This document shows, one piece after another, positions 9,783 through 19,826 of a DNA stretch of 64,000 nt (position 1 is its first letter; each line of letters opens with the position of its first letter). The notes below the pieces were generated by a model. The model saw only the letters and a program-made list of their open reading frames with translations, ran no database searches and was not told the origin of the DNA. The stretch covers positions 1 to 64,000 of the forward strand of contig JAGKXB010000003.1 in the NCBI GenBank assembly GCA_021151485.1, given 5' to 3'. This DNA comes from Oxalobacteraceae bacterium. GTDB taxonomy: Bacteria; Pseudomonadota; Gammaproteobacteria; Burkholderiales; Burkholderiaceae_D. The translations under genes were made by a program, and so were the position numbers.

Positions 9783-10349
9783 ATGAGCATTAAGAGCGAT
9801 AAATGGATACGCCGCATGGTGGAAGAGACCGGCATGATCGAGCCTTTTGAACCGGGTCAAATACGGGAAAAAGAAGGGCAGAAAATCGTGTCGTATGGCA
9901 CGTCATCGTACGGTTACGATATTCGTTGCGCCAATGAATTCAAGGTGTTCACCAATATCAACAGCACCATCGTCGATCCCAAGAATTTCGATGAAAACTC
10001 GTTTGTCGATATCAAAAGCGATGTTTGTATCATTCCTCCTAATTCTTTCGCTTTGGCGCGCACCATCGAATATTTCCGTATTCCACGAAATATTTTGACG
10101 ATTTGTTTGGGGAAATCGACTTATGCGCGTTGCGGCATTATCGTCAATGTGACGCCTTTTGAACCGGAATGGGAAGGCTATGTGACGCTGGAGTTTTCTA
10201 ACACTACGCCTTTACCAGCCAAAATCTACGCCAATGAAGGGTGTGCACAAGTCCTGTTTTTTGAAAGCGATGAAGTTTGCGAAACGTCGTATAAAGACAG
10301 AAATGGGAAATATCAAGGGCAGGTGGGTGTGACATTGCCACAAGCTTAA
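9783..10349 (+). CDS. dcd: dCTP deaminase
   Basis: Converts dCTP to dUTP and ammonia, feeding dUMP and hence thymidylate synthesis (thyA is also in this window). The 188-residue length and the conserved [19 protein letters not shown] and [14 protein letters not shown] blocks are those of the homotrimeric Dcd family. The EGYVTLE block carries the catalytic glutamate. The start at ATG 9783 follows the cupin gene by two bases, suggesting co-transcription. Confidence 0.96.
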   Translation: MSIKSDKWIRRMVEETGMIEPFEPGQIREKEGQKIVSYGTSSYGYDIRCANEFKVFTNINSTIVDPKNFDENSFVDIKSDVCIIPPNSFALARTIEYFRIPRNILTICLGKSTYARCGIIVNVTPFEPEWEGYVTLEFSNTTPLPAKIYANEGCAQVLFFESDEVCETSYKDRNGKYQGQVGVTLPQA

Positions 10350-10386
10350 ATTTTGTTCAAAAAGATAAAATCAACAGGAGCCCGCC

Positions 10387-11229
10387 ATGTCTTACAAGAC
10401 TATTTTGGTTCATGCCGATGAATCGCGTCGTGCAGCCGAAATTATTAACGTAGCCGCTAGCATGGCACATGCAAGCCAGGCGCATTTGGTTGGTGTTGCT
10501 ACAACAGGTATTTCGAAATTTGCCACGCTATCTGATAGCGAATTGCATAATGCTTATTTAGCACAACATGTTGTGTTTATGCGGGAGCGTGCAACTCGTG
10601 CGTTGCAAGAATTCAATGTGCAGGTAGCGCAATTGGGGTTAAATTCGATTGAGTCTAGGTTGATAGAGGATGAACCTGGTACGGGATTAGTGTTGCAAGC
10701 GCGTTATGCAGACCTGGTGGTGCTTGGACAGGTTGATTTAGAACAACCTTCTGCATTATTGCAGCAGGATTTGCCACAATATGTTTTGTTGCATGCAGCG
10801 CGTCCTATTTTGGTTGTGCCATCCGTAGGGCAATTTTCAGAGCTTCATCGTCACATCATGGTGGCATGGGATGCAAGCCCCAGTGCAATTAGGGCTATTA
10901 CACATGCGTTACCGTTGCTCAAACAGGCGAAGAGTGTGGACGTTGTTGTGCTGAATGCTGGTGATGCTGATTTTGATGACGTACATGGAGAGCAACCAGG
11001 TGCAGATATTGCCCTTTACTTGGCTAGGCATGGCGTCAAAGTCAATGTTGTTTGTCATCACACAAAGATAGAAGTTGGAGAGGCATTGTTGTCGTTTGCG
11101 ACTATGCAGGATGCTAGTTTGATCGTGATGGGTGGATATGGACATACCCGGTTTCGTGAAGTCTTGCTAGGTGGGGCTACGCGCACCATATTACGGTCAA
11201 TGACCATCCCAGTTTTTATGTCACATTAA
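10387..11229 (+). CDS. Tandem universal stress protein (two Usp domains)
   Basis: A 280-residue protein made of two UspA folds (about 1-140 and 150-280). The first starts with YKTILVHADESRRA and the second with HIMVAWDASPSA. The C-terminal half ends with a nucleotide-loop-like GGYGHTRFREVLLGG, where the usual final Ser/Thr position is Gly. GGAG at 10377-10380 precedes the start. It heads a four-gene plus-strand cluster with a beta-CASP hydrolase, a nucleotide phosphorylase and a PRPP-synthetase homologue. The ligand is probably an adenine nucleotide, but this is inference. Confidence 0.88.
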   Translation: MSYKTILVHADESRRAAEIINVAASMAHASQAHLVGVATTGISKFATLSDSELHNAYLAQHVVFMRERATRALQEFNVQVAQLGLNSIESRLIEDEPGTGLVLQARYADLVVLGQVDLEQPSALLQQDLPQYVLLHAARPILVVPSVGQFSELHRHIMVAWDASPSAIRAITHALPLLKQAKSVDVVVLNAGDADFDDVHGEQPGADIALYLARHGVKVNVVCHHTKIEVGEALLSFATMQDASLIVMGGYGHTRFREVLLGGATRTILRSMTIPVFMSH

Positions 11230-11253
11230 TAATTTTTCGTGCAAAGGGCATGG

Positions 11254-12615
11254 ATGCAAATTAAATTCCTTGGAGCGACTGGAACAGTCACCGGCTCTAA
11301 ATATTTACTCACGTCAGGTTCATCCAAGATATTGCTTGATTGTGGGTTATTCCAAGGCTACAAACAGTTGCGTTTGCGAAACTGGCGGGATTTGCCAGTG
11401 CATCCTAGCGAATTGACTGCGGTGGTATTAACCCATGCACATTTAGACCATAGTGGTTATTTGCCGTTATTGGTGAGAAATGGGTTTGTCGGGAAAATTT
11501 ATTGCAGCGAGGCAACTTATGAGCTTTGTCAAATACTTCTTCCAGATAGTGGTCATTTACAGGAAGAAGAGGCGCACTATGCGAATCGACATGGTTTCTC
11601 AAAACATAATCCTGCTTTGCCCTTATATACAGAACAAGATGCACGACAGTCATTACGTTTCTTTTCACCTGTAAAGTTTGGAGCGCGTTTTAGTGTCAGT
11701 AAAGAAATAACAGCTGAATTGTTGCCTGCTGGCCATATTCTTGGCGCTGCTATTGTGTCTTTGCGTAGTGGTGATACGACACTGACCTTTTCTGGTGACT
11801 TGGGGCGATTGAATGATTCCATCATGGTTAGCCCTTCATTGATTGAAAAAACAGACTACTTGGTGGTCGAATCAACTTATGGTAATCGTTGTCATGATTC
11901 AGCTGATTCCGCACAGTTGTTGGCCAAAGTGATCCGTGAAACGGCTAGCCGTGGCGGTGTAACGGTCATTCCTTCTTTTGCTTTGGGGCGTGCTCAGTCA
12001 TTGTTATATACCATTCATCAGTTGAAGGTGAAGGGGGAAATTCCAGCGTTATTACCCATTTATTTGAATAGTCCTATGGCAATTGATGTCACTGGCTTGT
12101 ATCGTCGGCATCAGCATGAGCATCGTCTGACGAGTCAACAATGCCAAGCTATGTGCCAAGTTGCTAAGATGGTGAATACCGCAGAGGAATCGATTGCGCT
12201 GAATCAGCAGCGTATGCCGATGGTCATCATTGCTGCTAGCGGTATGGCAACCGGTGGAAGGGTGTTGCATCATTTGAAGGCATTTGCTTCGGACGCGCGC
12301 AATACAATTTTATTCGCCGGTTATCAAGCGGGTGGTACACGAGGTGCTGCGATGATCGAAGGTGTGGATGCGATTAAGATTCATGGTCAGTATGTGCCGC
12401 TACGTGCGCAGGTTAGTCAAATTGAGAATTTGTCGGCACACGCAGATAGGGATGAAATTCTCTCATGGCTGTCACATTTCTCTCAGCCTCCTAAACATAC
12501 TTTTATTACACATGGTGAATTGGATGCTGCAGATGGATTACGTAAATCTATTCAGGAAAAATTGCACTGGCCTTGTAGTGTGCCAGAGTATCTTGAAAGT
12601 GTTGAATTATCATGA
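11254..12615 (+). CDS. Metallo-beta-lactamase fold hydrolase with beta-CASP domain
   Basis: A zinc-dependent hydrolase of the RNA-processing MBL/beta-CASP group (453 residues). The metal motif THAHLDHSG gives H61, H63, D65 and H66. Further motifs are LPAGHILGA, SGDLGR, the beta-CASP SFALGRAQ and ASGMATGGR, and the terminal LSAHADRDE. This resembles archaeal and bacterial CPSF-like nucleases. I use ATG 11254, with AAAGGG at 11243-11248, instead of GTG 11239 where the frame opens. The stop overlaps the next start by four bases (ATGA), so it is coupled to the phosphorylase gene. The substrate is unknown. Confidence 0.88.
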   Translation: MQIKFLGATGTVTGSKYLLTSGSSKILLDCGLFQGYKQLRLRNWRDLPVHPSELTAVVLTHAHLDHSGYLPLLVRNGFVGKIYCSEATYELCQILLPDSGHLQEEEAHYANRHGFSKHNPALPLYTEQDARQSLRFFSPVKFGARFSVSKEITAELLPAGHILGAAIVSLRSGDTTLTFSGDLGRLNDSIMVSPSLIEKTDYLVVESTYGNRCHDSADSAQLLAKVIRETASRGGVTVIPSFALGRAQSLLYTIHQLKVKGEIPALLPIYLNSPMAIDVTGLYRRHQHEHRLTSQQCQAMCQVAKMVNTAEESIALNQQRMPMVIIAASGMATGGRVLHHLKAFASDARNTILFAGYQAGGTRGAAMIEGVDAIKIHGQYVPLRAQVSQIENLSAHADRDEILSWLSHFSQPPKHTFITHGELDAADGLRKSIQEKLHWPCSVPEYLESVELS

Positions 12616-14138
12616 ATAACCTAAATAAGATGGACATTAATCGTACTCATTGTTTACACATGCGACGCTTGTTGATCGATACGTATCAAGAAAGAGTCGT
12701 GTATATGCGCAGCGATTGCCAAGCCTATCAATCAGAAGGATTTGAGGCGAAATCGCGGGTTGAGGTGTGGCGCGGTGAGCAACATATCATTGCTAGTCTT
12801 CATGTTGTGCATAGTTCTTCTATGCTGGCGTTGGATGAAGTTGGTTTGTCAGAGGCGGCGTGGTCTGCGTTAGGTGGTGCTGATGGCGATACCATCCAAG
12901 TTAAACGTCCTGCACCATTGCAATCGTTTTCTTCGGTGCGTGCCAAAATTTATGATCAACGATTTACATCTAAAAGTATTAGTTTAGTCGTGCAAGATGT
13001 TGTTGCTGGCCGTTATTCTGATATTGAAATGGCGGCTTTGATCACAGCATGCTCAGGAAGTCGTATGGACGTGAGTGAAACAATTGCCTTGACCGAAGCC
13101 ATGATTGCAGTTGGGCAGCGTATGCAATGGAATAGCGATAGGGTGGTTGATAAGCATTGTATTGGTGGCTTGCCAGGTAATCGCACAACTTTATTGGTAG
13201 TGCCTATTGTTGCCGCATGTGGCTTGACCATTCCTAAAACGTCATCACGTGCCATTACCTCACCTGCTGGCACTGCTGACACGATGGAAACAATGGCACC
13301 GGTCAAATTGGATATTCCCCGTATCAAGCGTGTAGTGGAGCGAGAAAATGGTTGTATTGCTTGGGGTGGAGCGGTCAATTTAAGTCCTGCAGATGATTTG
13401 TTGATTCGAGTAGAAAATCCGCTCGGTTTAGATAGTGAAGGCTTGATGGTTGCTTCTATTCTGTCTAAAAAAATCGCTGCAGGCTCGACTCATGTAGTGA
13501 TTGATATCCCTGTTGGTCCTAGCGCAAAGATTCGTTCTCTGGACGCTGCACACATTCTGTCTGCTAGGTTGGTGGCGGTGGGGAGTGCACTTGGTATTAC
13601 CGTTCAAACGGTGATCACAGATGGTGCTCAACCAGTTGGGCGTGGTGTTGGGCCGGCCTTAGAAGCATTGGATGTATTAGATGTGTTGCAAAATGCTGCG
13701 ACAGCACCAGACGATTTACGCCAACGTGCTTTGTTGTTGGCTGCCAAGGTGTTGGAGTTAGGTCAAAAAGCACAACCAGGAGAAGGAATGGCGTTAGCAC
13801 GTACAGTGCTTGAGAGCGGTGCGGCTTGGCATAAATTCCAGGCTATTTGTGAAGCACAAGGTGGTTTTCGCCAACCACCCAAGGCTATGTATACGCATGA
13901 GATGACTTCTGAGCACAGGGGGCGGGTGGTAGCTATTGATAATCAAGTCATAGCCAGGATTGCTAAGCTAGCCGGTGCGCCTAAAGTTCCAGCGGCAGGT
14001 CTCACATTTCATGCTCCTTTGGGTAGTGTGTTGGAAGTTGGGCAACCTTATCTCACTATTCATGCTCAGTCACCAGGAGAATTGGCTTACGCACGCTCCT
14101 ATGCTGAATCACAAAAAAATTTAATTTCATTGCAATAA
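12612..14138 (+). CDS. Archaeal-type thymidine/AMP phosphorylase family protein
   Basis: A 508-residue protein of the pyrimidine-nucleoside phosphorylase superfamily, in the long form with an extra N-terminal domain (about 1-100) otherwise seen in archaeal AMP phosphorylases. The phosphate/ribose site reads DKHCIGGLPGN (K181 and following), with KTSSRAIT and SPAGTADTMETMAPV downstream. Ordinary DeoA has KHSTGG at this place, whereas the archaeal NMP enzymes have KHSIGGVPGN, so the active site resembles the latter. The archaeal enzymes split NMPs with phosphate to the base and ribose-1,5-bisphosphate. The PRPP-synthetase homologue 20 bases downstream fits phosphoribosyl metabolism. The specificity is inferred from motifs. 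Confidence 0.85.
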   Translation: MNNLNKMDINRTHCLHMRRLLIDTYQERVVYMRSDCQAYQSEGFEAKSRVEVWRGEQHIIASLHVVHSSSMLALDEVGLSEAAWSALGGADGDTIQVKRPAPLQSFSSVRAKIYDQRFTSKSISLVVQDVVAGRYSDIEMAALITACSGSRMDVSETIALTEAMIAVGQRMQWNSDRVVDKHCIGGLPGNRTTLLVVPIVAACGLTIPKTSSRAITSPAGTADTMETMAPVKLDIPRIKRVVERENGCIAWGGAVNLSPADDLLIRVENPLGLDSEGLMVASILSKKIAAGSTHVVIDIPVGPSAKIRSLDAAHILSARLVAVGSALGITVQTVITDGAQPVGRGVGPALEALDVLDVLQNAATAPDDLRQRALLLAAKVLELGQKAQPGEGMALARTVLESGAAWHKFQAICEAQGGFRQPPKAMYTHEMTSEHRGRVVAIDNQVIARIAKLAGAPKVPAAGLTFHAPLGSVLEVGQPYLTIHAQSPGELAYARSYAESQKNLISLQ

Positions 14139-14157
14139 ACTGAATGATAAAACTGAT

Positions 14158-15099
14158 ATGGAATCGATAATAAAGCCAATACTTTTTGCCTTGCCCGGTA
14201 GTGAAACGTTAGCGACACATTTACGCGCCGTTTTGCCATGTGTTGCGGGCGATATGCAAATACATCAATTCCCGGACGGCGAATCTTGTCCACGTTTTTT
14301 GACCCCCGTTGTTGGCCGTGATGTCGTGTTTGTATGTGCGTTTGATCGACCTGACGAAAAAATGATGGGATTGTATCTTGCTGCCTGCGTCGCTCGTGAA
14401 TTGGGTGCACGCAGCATTGGTTTTGTCATTCCTTATCTTCCTTACATGCGCCAGGATGCTGTATTCAATGAAGGTGAAGGCATCACGTCAGTACATTTTG
14501 CAAAACTGATTTCCAGTTGTTGTGATTGGCTTGTTACGGTGGATCCACATTTGCATCGTCATCATGCGCTTTCTGATATTTATTCGATCGCAAGTAGGGT
14601 GGTACACGCAGCTCCAGAAATTTCAAAATGGGTGAGCGAGCACGTAAAACGTCCAATTATTATTGGCCCTGATTCTGAAAGTGAACAATGGGTGGCAGAA
14701 GTGGCACGGGCTGCGAATTGCCCTTATACAGTGCTACAGAAAATACGTAGTGGTGATCGTATGGTCGAGGTATCGATTCCTGATACAACAGCTTGGGTTG
14801 GAATGACTCCTGTATTGGTCGATGACATTGTTTCTACCGCGCGTACCATGGCTGTGGCTGCCAAGCAGATAGTAGCAGCGCATAGGTTATCTCCTATTTG
14901 TATTGCGGTGCATCCACTTTTTGCGGGCGATGCGTATGACACGCTGCAAATGGCTGGGGTTGAGCGCATCATCAGTTGTAACACCATTCAACACGAAACT
15001 AATCAAATCAATTTATGCAAGCCGATTGCTGTTGCGGTTGAAGCATTGCTCAAAGAAAATAGGGAAAACAAGGTACAACCAGTGCAGCCCGTACCATGA
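14158..15099 (+). CDS. Ribose-phosphate pyrophosphokinase (PRPP synthetase) family protein
   Basis: A 313-residue PRPP-synthetase homologue with two phosphoribosyltransferase-like halves. QFPDGES, PYLPYMRQD, DPHLHRHH and the PRPP loop VLVDDIVSTARTM are visible. It is more divergent than the housekeeping Prs: the flexible-loop region has IRSGDRMVEVS instead of the usual KRR-type stretch. It is probably a second, specialised enzyme acting with the adjacent phosphorylase. The exact reaction (ribose-5-phosphate plus ATP, or another acceptor) is not provable from sequence. Confidence 0.85.
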   Translation: MESIIKPILFALPGSETLATHLRAVLPCVAGDMQIHQFPDGESCPRFLTPVVGRDVVFVCAFDRPDEKMMGLYLAACVARELGARSIGFVIPYLPYMRQDAVFNEGEGITSVHFAKLISSCCDWLVTVDPHLHRHHALSDIYSIASRVVHAAPEISKWVSEHVKRPIIIGPDSESEQWVAEVARAANCPYTVLQKIRSGDRMVEVSIPDTTAWVGMTPVLVDDIVSTARTMAVAAKQIVAAHRLSPICIAVHPLFAGDAYDTLQMAGVERIISCNTIQHETNQINLCKPIAVAVEALLKENRENKVQPVQPVP

Positions 15100-15111
15100 T
15101 TTGTTATCTCT

Positions 15112-16044
15112 TTAGTACCCTATAGTATTGAGGTGGTTTTTGATAATTTCGGCACTTTTTCTGAGTGCCATTTTTTCTTGTGGATTGAGTATTGGGTGCA
15201 GAGTTGATTGAATGCCTGTGCGTCCGATTACGTGTGGTAGCGATAGCGCGACTTCGGATATACCTTCAACTACGGGCATGACTGTACATGTGGTTAGTAT
15301 CGCGCGCTCATCGTAAAGGATGCAGCGACTTAAGCGTGCTAGTGCTGCGCCAATGCCATAATAAGTTGCACCTTTGCCATTGATGATGTGATAGGCGGCG
15401 CGGCGTACATCGTGGTCAATTTGTTCTTGTATTGCAGGCGTCAAAGTCTTGTCGCATGCTGAAGAGAATTCTTGCAAGGGAATGCCCGCGATAGTCGCAC
15501 TGGACCACAGCAGTACTTCAGAATCACCATGCTCACCAACTACATAAGCGTGGATAGAGGCCGAGGCGACTCCATACAATTGACTTAATAGAGTGCGAAA
15601 GCGAGCGGTGTCTAGCACAGTACCTGTACCCAGTACTCGCTCTGCTGGAAATTGCGACAATTTGACAGCAACTTGTGTCATCACGTCTAAGGGATTAGTC
15701 GCTACTAACAAAATTGCATCATGCGCGTACTGTGCTACTTGTGGAACAATTTCGGCAAAGACAGCGGCATTTCTTTGTAATAATGCCATCCGTGTTTCTC
15801 CAGGTAACTGATTCACACCTGCGGCCAAAATGACAAGCGAACATCCGACCAAGTCTGCAAAGCTGCCATGGTGAATAGAAATAGGATGGGCAAAAGGTGT
15901 GGCATGTAAAATATCCATAACATGTGCTTGGGCCAGTGCTTGGTTTTGATCCACTAATACCAACTCGCTACATACCCCTTGTAATGCCAGAGAGTAGGCA
16001 GCGGTACTGCCGACATATCCGGTACCAACAATGCCAATTTTCAA
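15112..16044 (-). CDS. ldh: L-lactate dehydrogenase
   Basis: NAD-dependent interconversion of pyruvate and L-lactate. The protein has 310 residues, with the GTGYVGS nucleotide loop at residues 7-13, AGVNQLPGETR (Gln rather than Arg at the specificity position, favouring lactate over malate), DTARFR with the substrate arginine R148, and GEHGDSE with catalytic H172. It converges with the PRPP gene, 12 bases away, and is read alone. Malate dehydrogenase is less likely because of the Gln in the specificity loop. Confidence 0.92.
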   Translation of the reverse strand: MKIGIVGTGYVGSTAAYSLALQGVCSELVLVDQNQALAQAHVMDILHATPFAHPISIHHGSFADLVGCSLVILAAGVNQLPGETRMALLQRNAAVFAEIVPQVAQYAHDAILLVATNPLDVMTQVAVKLSQFPAERVLGTGTVLDTARFRTLLSQLYGVASASIHAYVVGEHGDSEVLLWSSATIAGIPLQEFSSACDKTLTPAIQEQIDHDVRRAAYHIINGKGATYYGIGAALARLSRCILYDERAILTTCTVMPVVEGISEVALSLPHVIGRTGIQSTLHPILNPQEKMALRKSAEIIKNHLNTIGY

Positions 16045-16105
16045 TTTTTCACCTTAGTTTGTCTGTCTATCGCTATGAATGTGAATACGGATGATCTGTC
16101 AGCGT

Positions 16106-18358
16106 TTATTGCCGCACACAATCCACAAAATACCCACGCTTGCCATCAATCTCACGTTTGACCAAGCCATGAACATCGGTTTCAAAACCAGGGAATTTCT
16201 CGTTGAAATCACGGGCGAATTTCAGGTAATCCACGATAGTTTTATTGAAACGCTCACCAGGAATTAATAAGGGAATGCCTGGTGGATAAGGCGTCAGCAA
16301 AATAGACGTGACGCGGCCTTCGAGCTCATCAATGGCTACCCGTTCAATTTCACGGTGCGCCATTTTGGCGAATGCATCGGATGGCTTCATGGCAGGGATC
16401 ATGTCGGATAGATACATTTCCGTGGTTAAGCGTGCCACGTCGTATTGTTTGTAGAAATCGTGAATTTGATGGCAAAGATCGGCCAAGCCCATGCGCTCGT
16501 AGCGTGGGTTGCTGGCGGAAAATTCCGGCAGGATGCGCCAGATGGGTTGATTTTTATCGTAATCATCCTTGAATTGTTGTAGCGCGGTCAGCAAGGTATT
16601 CCAGCGGCCTTTGGTAATACCGATGGTGAACATGATGAAGAAGGAATACAAGCCGCATTTTTCGATGATGACGCCGTGTTCAGCTAAATATTTGGTGACG
16701 ATGGAGGCTGGGATGCCGGTTTCGCCAAACTTGCCTTCCAGCGACAAACCTGGAGTGATGATGGTGGCTTTAATGGGGTCGAGCATGTTGAAGCCTGGTG
16801 CCAGTTTGCCGAAACCATGCCAGTCGTCTTCCGCCTTGATCATCCAGTCTTCACGCGAACCGATGCCATCGGCGGCGAACGAACTGGGGCCCCAGACCTG
16901 GAACCACCAATCTTGGCCCCATTCTTGATCGATTTTTTGCATCGCGCGGCGGAAATCCAATGCTTCTAAAATACTTTCTTCTACCAGCGCCGCACCGCCT
17001 GGCGCTTCCATCATGGCAGCGGCCACGTCGCAGGAAGCGATGATGGAATACTGCGGCGAGGTCGAAGTGTGCATCAAATAGGCTTCGTTGAATGCATCTT
17101 GGTCGAGTTTGATGTTTTCTGGCTCTCTGACCAGAATTTGCGATGCTTGTGATAAGCCAGCTAACAATTTATGTGTCGATTGGGTGGAAAAAATCATCGA
17201 TTCTTTGGTGCGCGGTCTGTCTTTTCCAATCGCATGCATATCCTTGTAAAAATCATGGAAAGTCGCGTGCGGCAACCAGGCTTCGTCGAAATGCAAAGTG
17301 TCGATTTCGCCATCCAGCATATTTTGTAGCGTTTCCACGTTGTACACCACGCCGTCGTAAGTCGATTGCGTGATGGTGAGAATACGCGGTTTCTTATTCA
17401 ACGCTTCTCGTGCAAAGGGATTGGCTTCGATTTTTTTGCGGATGTTTTCCATGCTGAATTCTTCCAGTGGAATCGGCCCAATAATGCCCAGATGATTGCG
17501 TGTCGGCATTAAAAATACCGGAATAGCCGCGCACATAATGATGGAGTGCAGAATGGATTTATGGCAGTTGCGATCAACGACGACGATATCGCCAGGCGCG
17601 ACGGTGGAGTGCCACACCATTTTGTTGGAAGTGGATGTTCCGTTCGTCACGAAGTAGCAATGATCGGCATTAAAGATACGGGCGGCATTGCGTTCTGATG
17701 CGGCCACTGGGCCTGTGTGGTCGAGCAATTGGCCTAGTTCTTCAACCGCATTACAGACGTCGGCACGCAGCATGTTTTCACCAAAAAATTGGTGAAACAT
17801 TTGTCCGATTGGTGATTTTAAAAACGCCACGCCGCCTGAATGTCCAGGGCAATGCCAGGAATAAGAACCATCATTGGCGTAATGCACCAAGGCGCGGAAA
17901 AATGGCGGAGACAAACCATCTAAATAAGATTTGGCTTCGCGAATGATATGGCGTGCCACGAATTCTGGCGTGTCTTCAAACATATGAATGAAGCCGTGCA
18001 ATTCACGCAAAATATCGTTTGGAATATGACGTGAGGTACGCGTTTCACCGTATAAATAAATCGGAATGTCGGCATTTTTGTAGCGAATTTCTTCCACAAA
18101 TGCACGTAAGGATTTTAAGGCGTAGTCGGTTTCTTCCAATGATCCATCGCCAAATTCTTCATCGTCGATCGACAAAATAAAAGCCGAAGCGCGTGATTGC
18201 TGCTGCGCAAATTGCGATAAATCGACATAGCTGGTGACTCCCACCACTTCCATGCCTTCCTTCTCCATTGCATCAGCAAGCGCGCGTATGCCCAGGCCAG
18301 AGGTGTTTTCTGAACGAAAATCTTCGTCGATGATGACAATAGGGAAGCGAAATTTCAT
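16106..18358 (-). CDS. PLP-dependent Orn/Lys/Arg decarboxylase
   Basis: A 750-residue fold-type I decarboxylase of the large acid-resistance type (AdiA/CadA/SpeC group). It has an N-terminal response-regulator-like wing domain (1-130), a PLP core with the Schiff-base lysine in STQSTHKLLAGLSQ, and a C-terminal domain with TPYPPGIPLLIPGE. It turns a basic amino acid into its diamine or agmatine, consuming a proton. Arginine, lysine and ornithine enzymes of this group cannot be separated safely by eye. Together with the polyamine importer it points to polyamine metabolism. A palindromic repeat lies between its start and folA. Confidence 0.9.
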   Translation of the reverse strand: MKFRFPIVIIDEDFRSENTSGLGIRALADAMEKEGMEVVGVTSYVDLSQFAQQQSRASAFILSIDDEEFGDGSLEETDYALKSLRAFVEEIRYKNADIPIYLYGETRTSRHIPNDILRELHGFIHMFEDTPEFVARHIIREAKSYLDGLSPPFFRALVHYANDGSYSWHCPGHSGGVAFLKSPIGQMFHQFFGENMLRADVCNAVEELGQLLDHTGPVAASERNAARIFNADHCYFVTNGTSTSNKMVWHSTVAPGDIVVVDRNCHKSILHSIIMCAAIPVFLMPTRNHLGIIGPIPLEEFSMENIRKKIEANPFAREALNKKPRILTITQSTYDGVVYNVETLQNMLDGEIDTLHFDEAWLPHATFHDFYKDMHAIGKDRPRTKESMIFSTQSTHKLLAGLSQASQILVREPENIKLDQDAFNEAYLMHTSTSPQYSIIASCDVAAAMMEAPGGAALVEESILEALDFRRAMQKIDQEWGQDWWFQVWGPSSFAADGIGSREDWMIKAEDDWHGFGKLAPGFNMLDPIKATIITPGLSLEGKFGETGIPASIVTKYLAEHGVIIEKCGLYSFFIMFTIGITKGRWNTLLTALQQFKDDYDKNQPIWRILPEFSASNPRYERMGLADLCHQIHDFYKQYDVARLTTEMYLSDMIPAMKPSDAFAKMAHREIERVAIDELEGRVTSILLTPYPPGIPLLIPGERFNKTIVDYLKFARDFNEKFPGFETDVHGLVKREIDGKRGYFVDCVRQ

Positions 18359-18412
18359 GGGTGTTTCCTACAGAGATATTAAAGATGGTAAGGATGAAAC
18401 GTGGGGTGAAAT

Positions 18413-18494
18413 GTAGGGTGTAATAAGCGAAGCGCATTACACCTTCATCGAAGGCACCATGCGGCGCAATGCGCTTCGCTTATTGACGCCCTAC
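18413..18494. repeat. Long imperfect palindrome between folA and the decarboxylase gene
   Basis: GTAGGGTGTAATAAGCGAAG at the left end and CTTCGCTTATTGACGCCCTAC at the right end are inverted copies enclosing about 30 bases. The shape is that of a small non-autonomous dispersed element (MITE or REP-like). It also sits where a terminator or decarboxylase leader would lie. No open frame or transposase is present. Confidence 0.65.
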
Positions 18495-19000
18495 GGTTTT
18501 TGTATTTTTGCATATGTCACAAAGGCATAGTCGCACGCATTTTGCGCCGAATAATACGCTTCTCGCTGCACTTCTCGCCATTGTTTTTGATCAATTTTTG
18601 GAAAGAACGTATCGCAGTCAAACTGCTTATCAATTTCTGTCACAATCAATTGATCGACATAAGACCATGCTTCAGCAAAAATTTGCGCACCGCCAATGAT
18701 GAAGGCTTCGGCATCGTTTTCCTCATTTTTATCAGCATTGAGTAAGGCGATGGCGGCAGGCAACGAAAGCGCAGTTTCAACACCATCATGCTGCCAGTCT
18801 GGATTGCGCGTGATGACAATATTGCGTCGCTGTGGCAGCGCTCGTCCAATCGAGTCAAACGTCTTGCGTCCCATCAAAATCGGGCGATGGAATGTGGTGC
18901 GTTTGAAATGCGCCAAATCCTCTGGCAAATGCCAGGGCAGGGTGTTGTTGATGCCGATGCCACGTTGGGCATCCATGGCGACGATTAGAGTGAGCTTCAT
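18491..19000 (-). CDS. folA: Dihydrofolate reductase
   Basis: Reduces dihydrofolate to tetrahydrofolate with NADPH. The 169 residues show [23 protein letters not shown] (substrate-binding acid E/D region), [20 protein letters not shown] and the IIGGAQIF loop. Its start overlaps the stop of thyA by four bases. It therefore recycles the dihydrofolate made by the thymidylate synthase encoded immediately upstream in the same transcript. The 3' end touches the palindromic repeat at 18413-18494. Confidence 0.96.
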   Translation of the reverse strand: MKLTLIVAMDAQRGIGINNTLPWHLPEDLAHFKRTTFHRPILMGRKTFDSIGRALPQRRNIVITRNPDWQHDGVETALSLPAAIALLNADKNEENDAEAFIIGGAQIFAEAWSYVDQLIVTEIDKQFDCDTFFPKIDQKQWREVQREAYYSAQNACDYAFVTYAKIQKP

Positions 19001-19791
19001 ACTGCGACCGCTGCTTTGATATGAGGATGGGATTGATAGTTGATGATTTCAATATCCTCAAATCGATAATCAAAAATGGATGCTGGTTTGCGTAAAAATT
19101 GTAATTGCGGCGCAGCGTAGGGCGTACGAGACAATTGCTCTTCGACTTGCGTCATGTGATTGGAATACAAATGGCAATCACCGCCAGTCCAAATAAATTC
19201 GCCTACGTCCAAACCGGCTTGCTGCGCCATCATGTGCGTCAACAAGGCATACGAGGCAATGTTAAACGGCACGCCCAGAAAAATATCCGCGCTGCGTTGA
19301 TAAAGCTGGCAAGACAGCTTGCCATCCGCGACATAAAACTGAAACAGCGCGTGGCAGGGTGGCAATTTCATCTTGGGGACGTCTGCCACATTCCAGGCTG
19401 AAACAATCATGCGACGTGAGTCGGGATTGTGTTTGATTTGGTCCAAAACCTGCGTGATTTGATCGATGTGGCCACCATCGGGCGTCGGCCAACTACGCCA
19501 TTGCACGCCATACACTGGGCCAAGATTGCCTTGCTCATCGGCCCAGTCATCCCAAATCGATACGCCATTTTCTTTCAAATATTGAATGTTGCTGGAACCG
19601 GCCAAAAACCAGATCAGCTCGTGAATGATGGATTTCAAGTGCAGTTTTTTTGTGGTCAGTAAGGGAAAACCTTGCTGCAAATCAAAGCGCATTTGATAGC
19701 CAAATACGGAGACTGTTCCCGTACCAGTACGGTCGGTTTTGATTTGCCCATGTTGTTGCACATGGCGCATGAGATCGAGATATTGCTGCAT
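18997..19791 (-). CDS. thyA: Thymidylate synthase
   Basis: Methylates dUMP to dTMP using methylenetetrahydrofolate. A protein of 264 residues, the standard length. It shows [11 protein letters not shown], the nucleophile region [11 protein letters not shown] with the catalytic Cys, and [17 protein letters not shown]. It overlaps folA (ATGA) and is probably co-transcribed with it, a common arrangement. With dcd in the window, the route dCTP to dUMP to dTMP is represented. Confidence 0.97.
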   Translation of the reverse strand: MQQYLDLMRHVQQHGQIKTDRTGTGTVSVFGYQMRFDLQQGFPLLTTKKLHLKSIIHELIWFLAGSSNIQYLKENGVSIWDDWADEQGNLGPVYGVQWRSWPTPDGGHIDQITQVLDQIKHNPDSRRMIVSAWNVADVPKMKLPPCHALFQFYVADGKLSCQLYQRSADIFLGVPFNIASYALLTHMMAQQAGLDVGEFIWTGGDCHLYSNHMTQVEEQLSRTPYAAPQLQFLRKPASIFDYRFEDIEIINYQSHPHIKAAVAV

Positions 19792-19826
19792 GTTGTGAAT
19801 TCGGTAATATTTTTTTAGTGCGTTTT

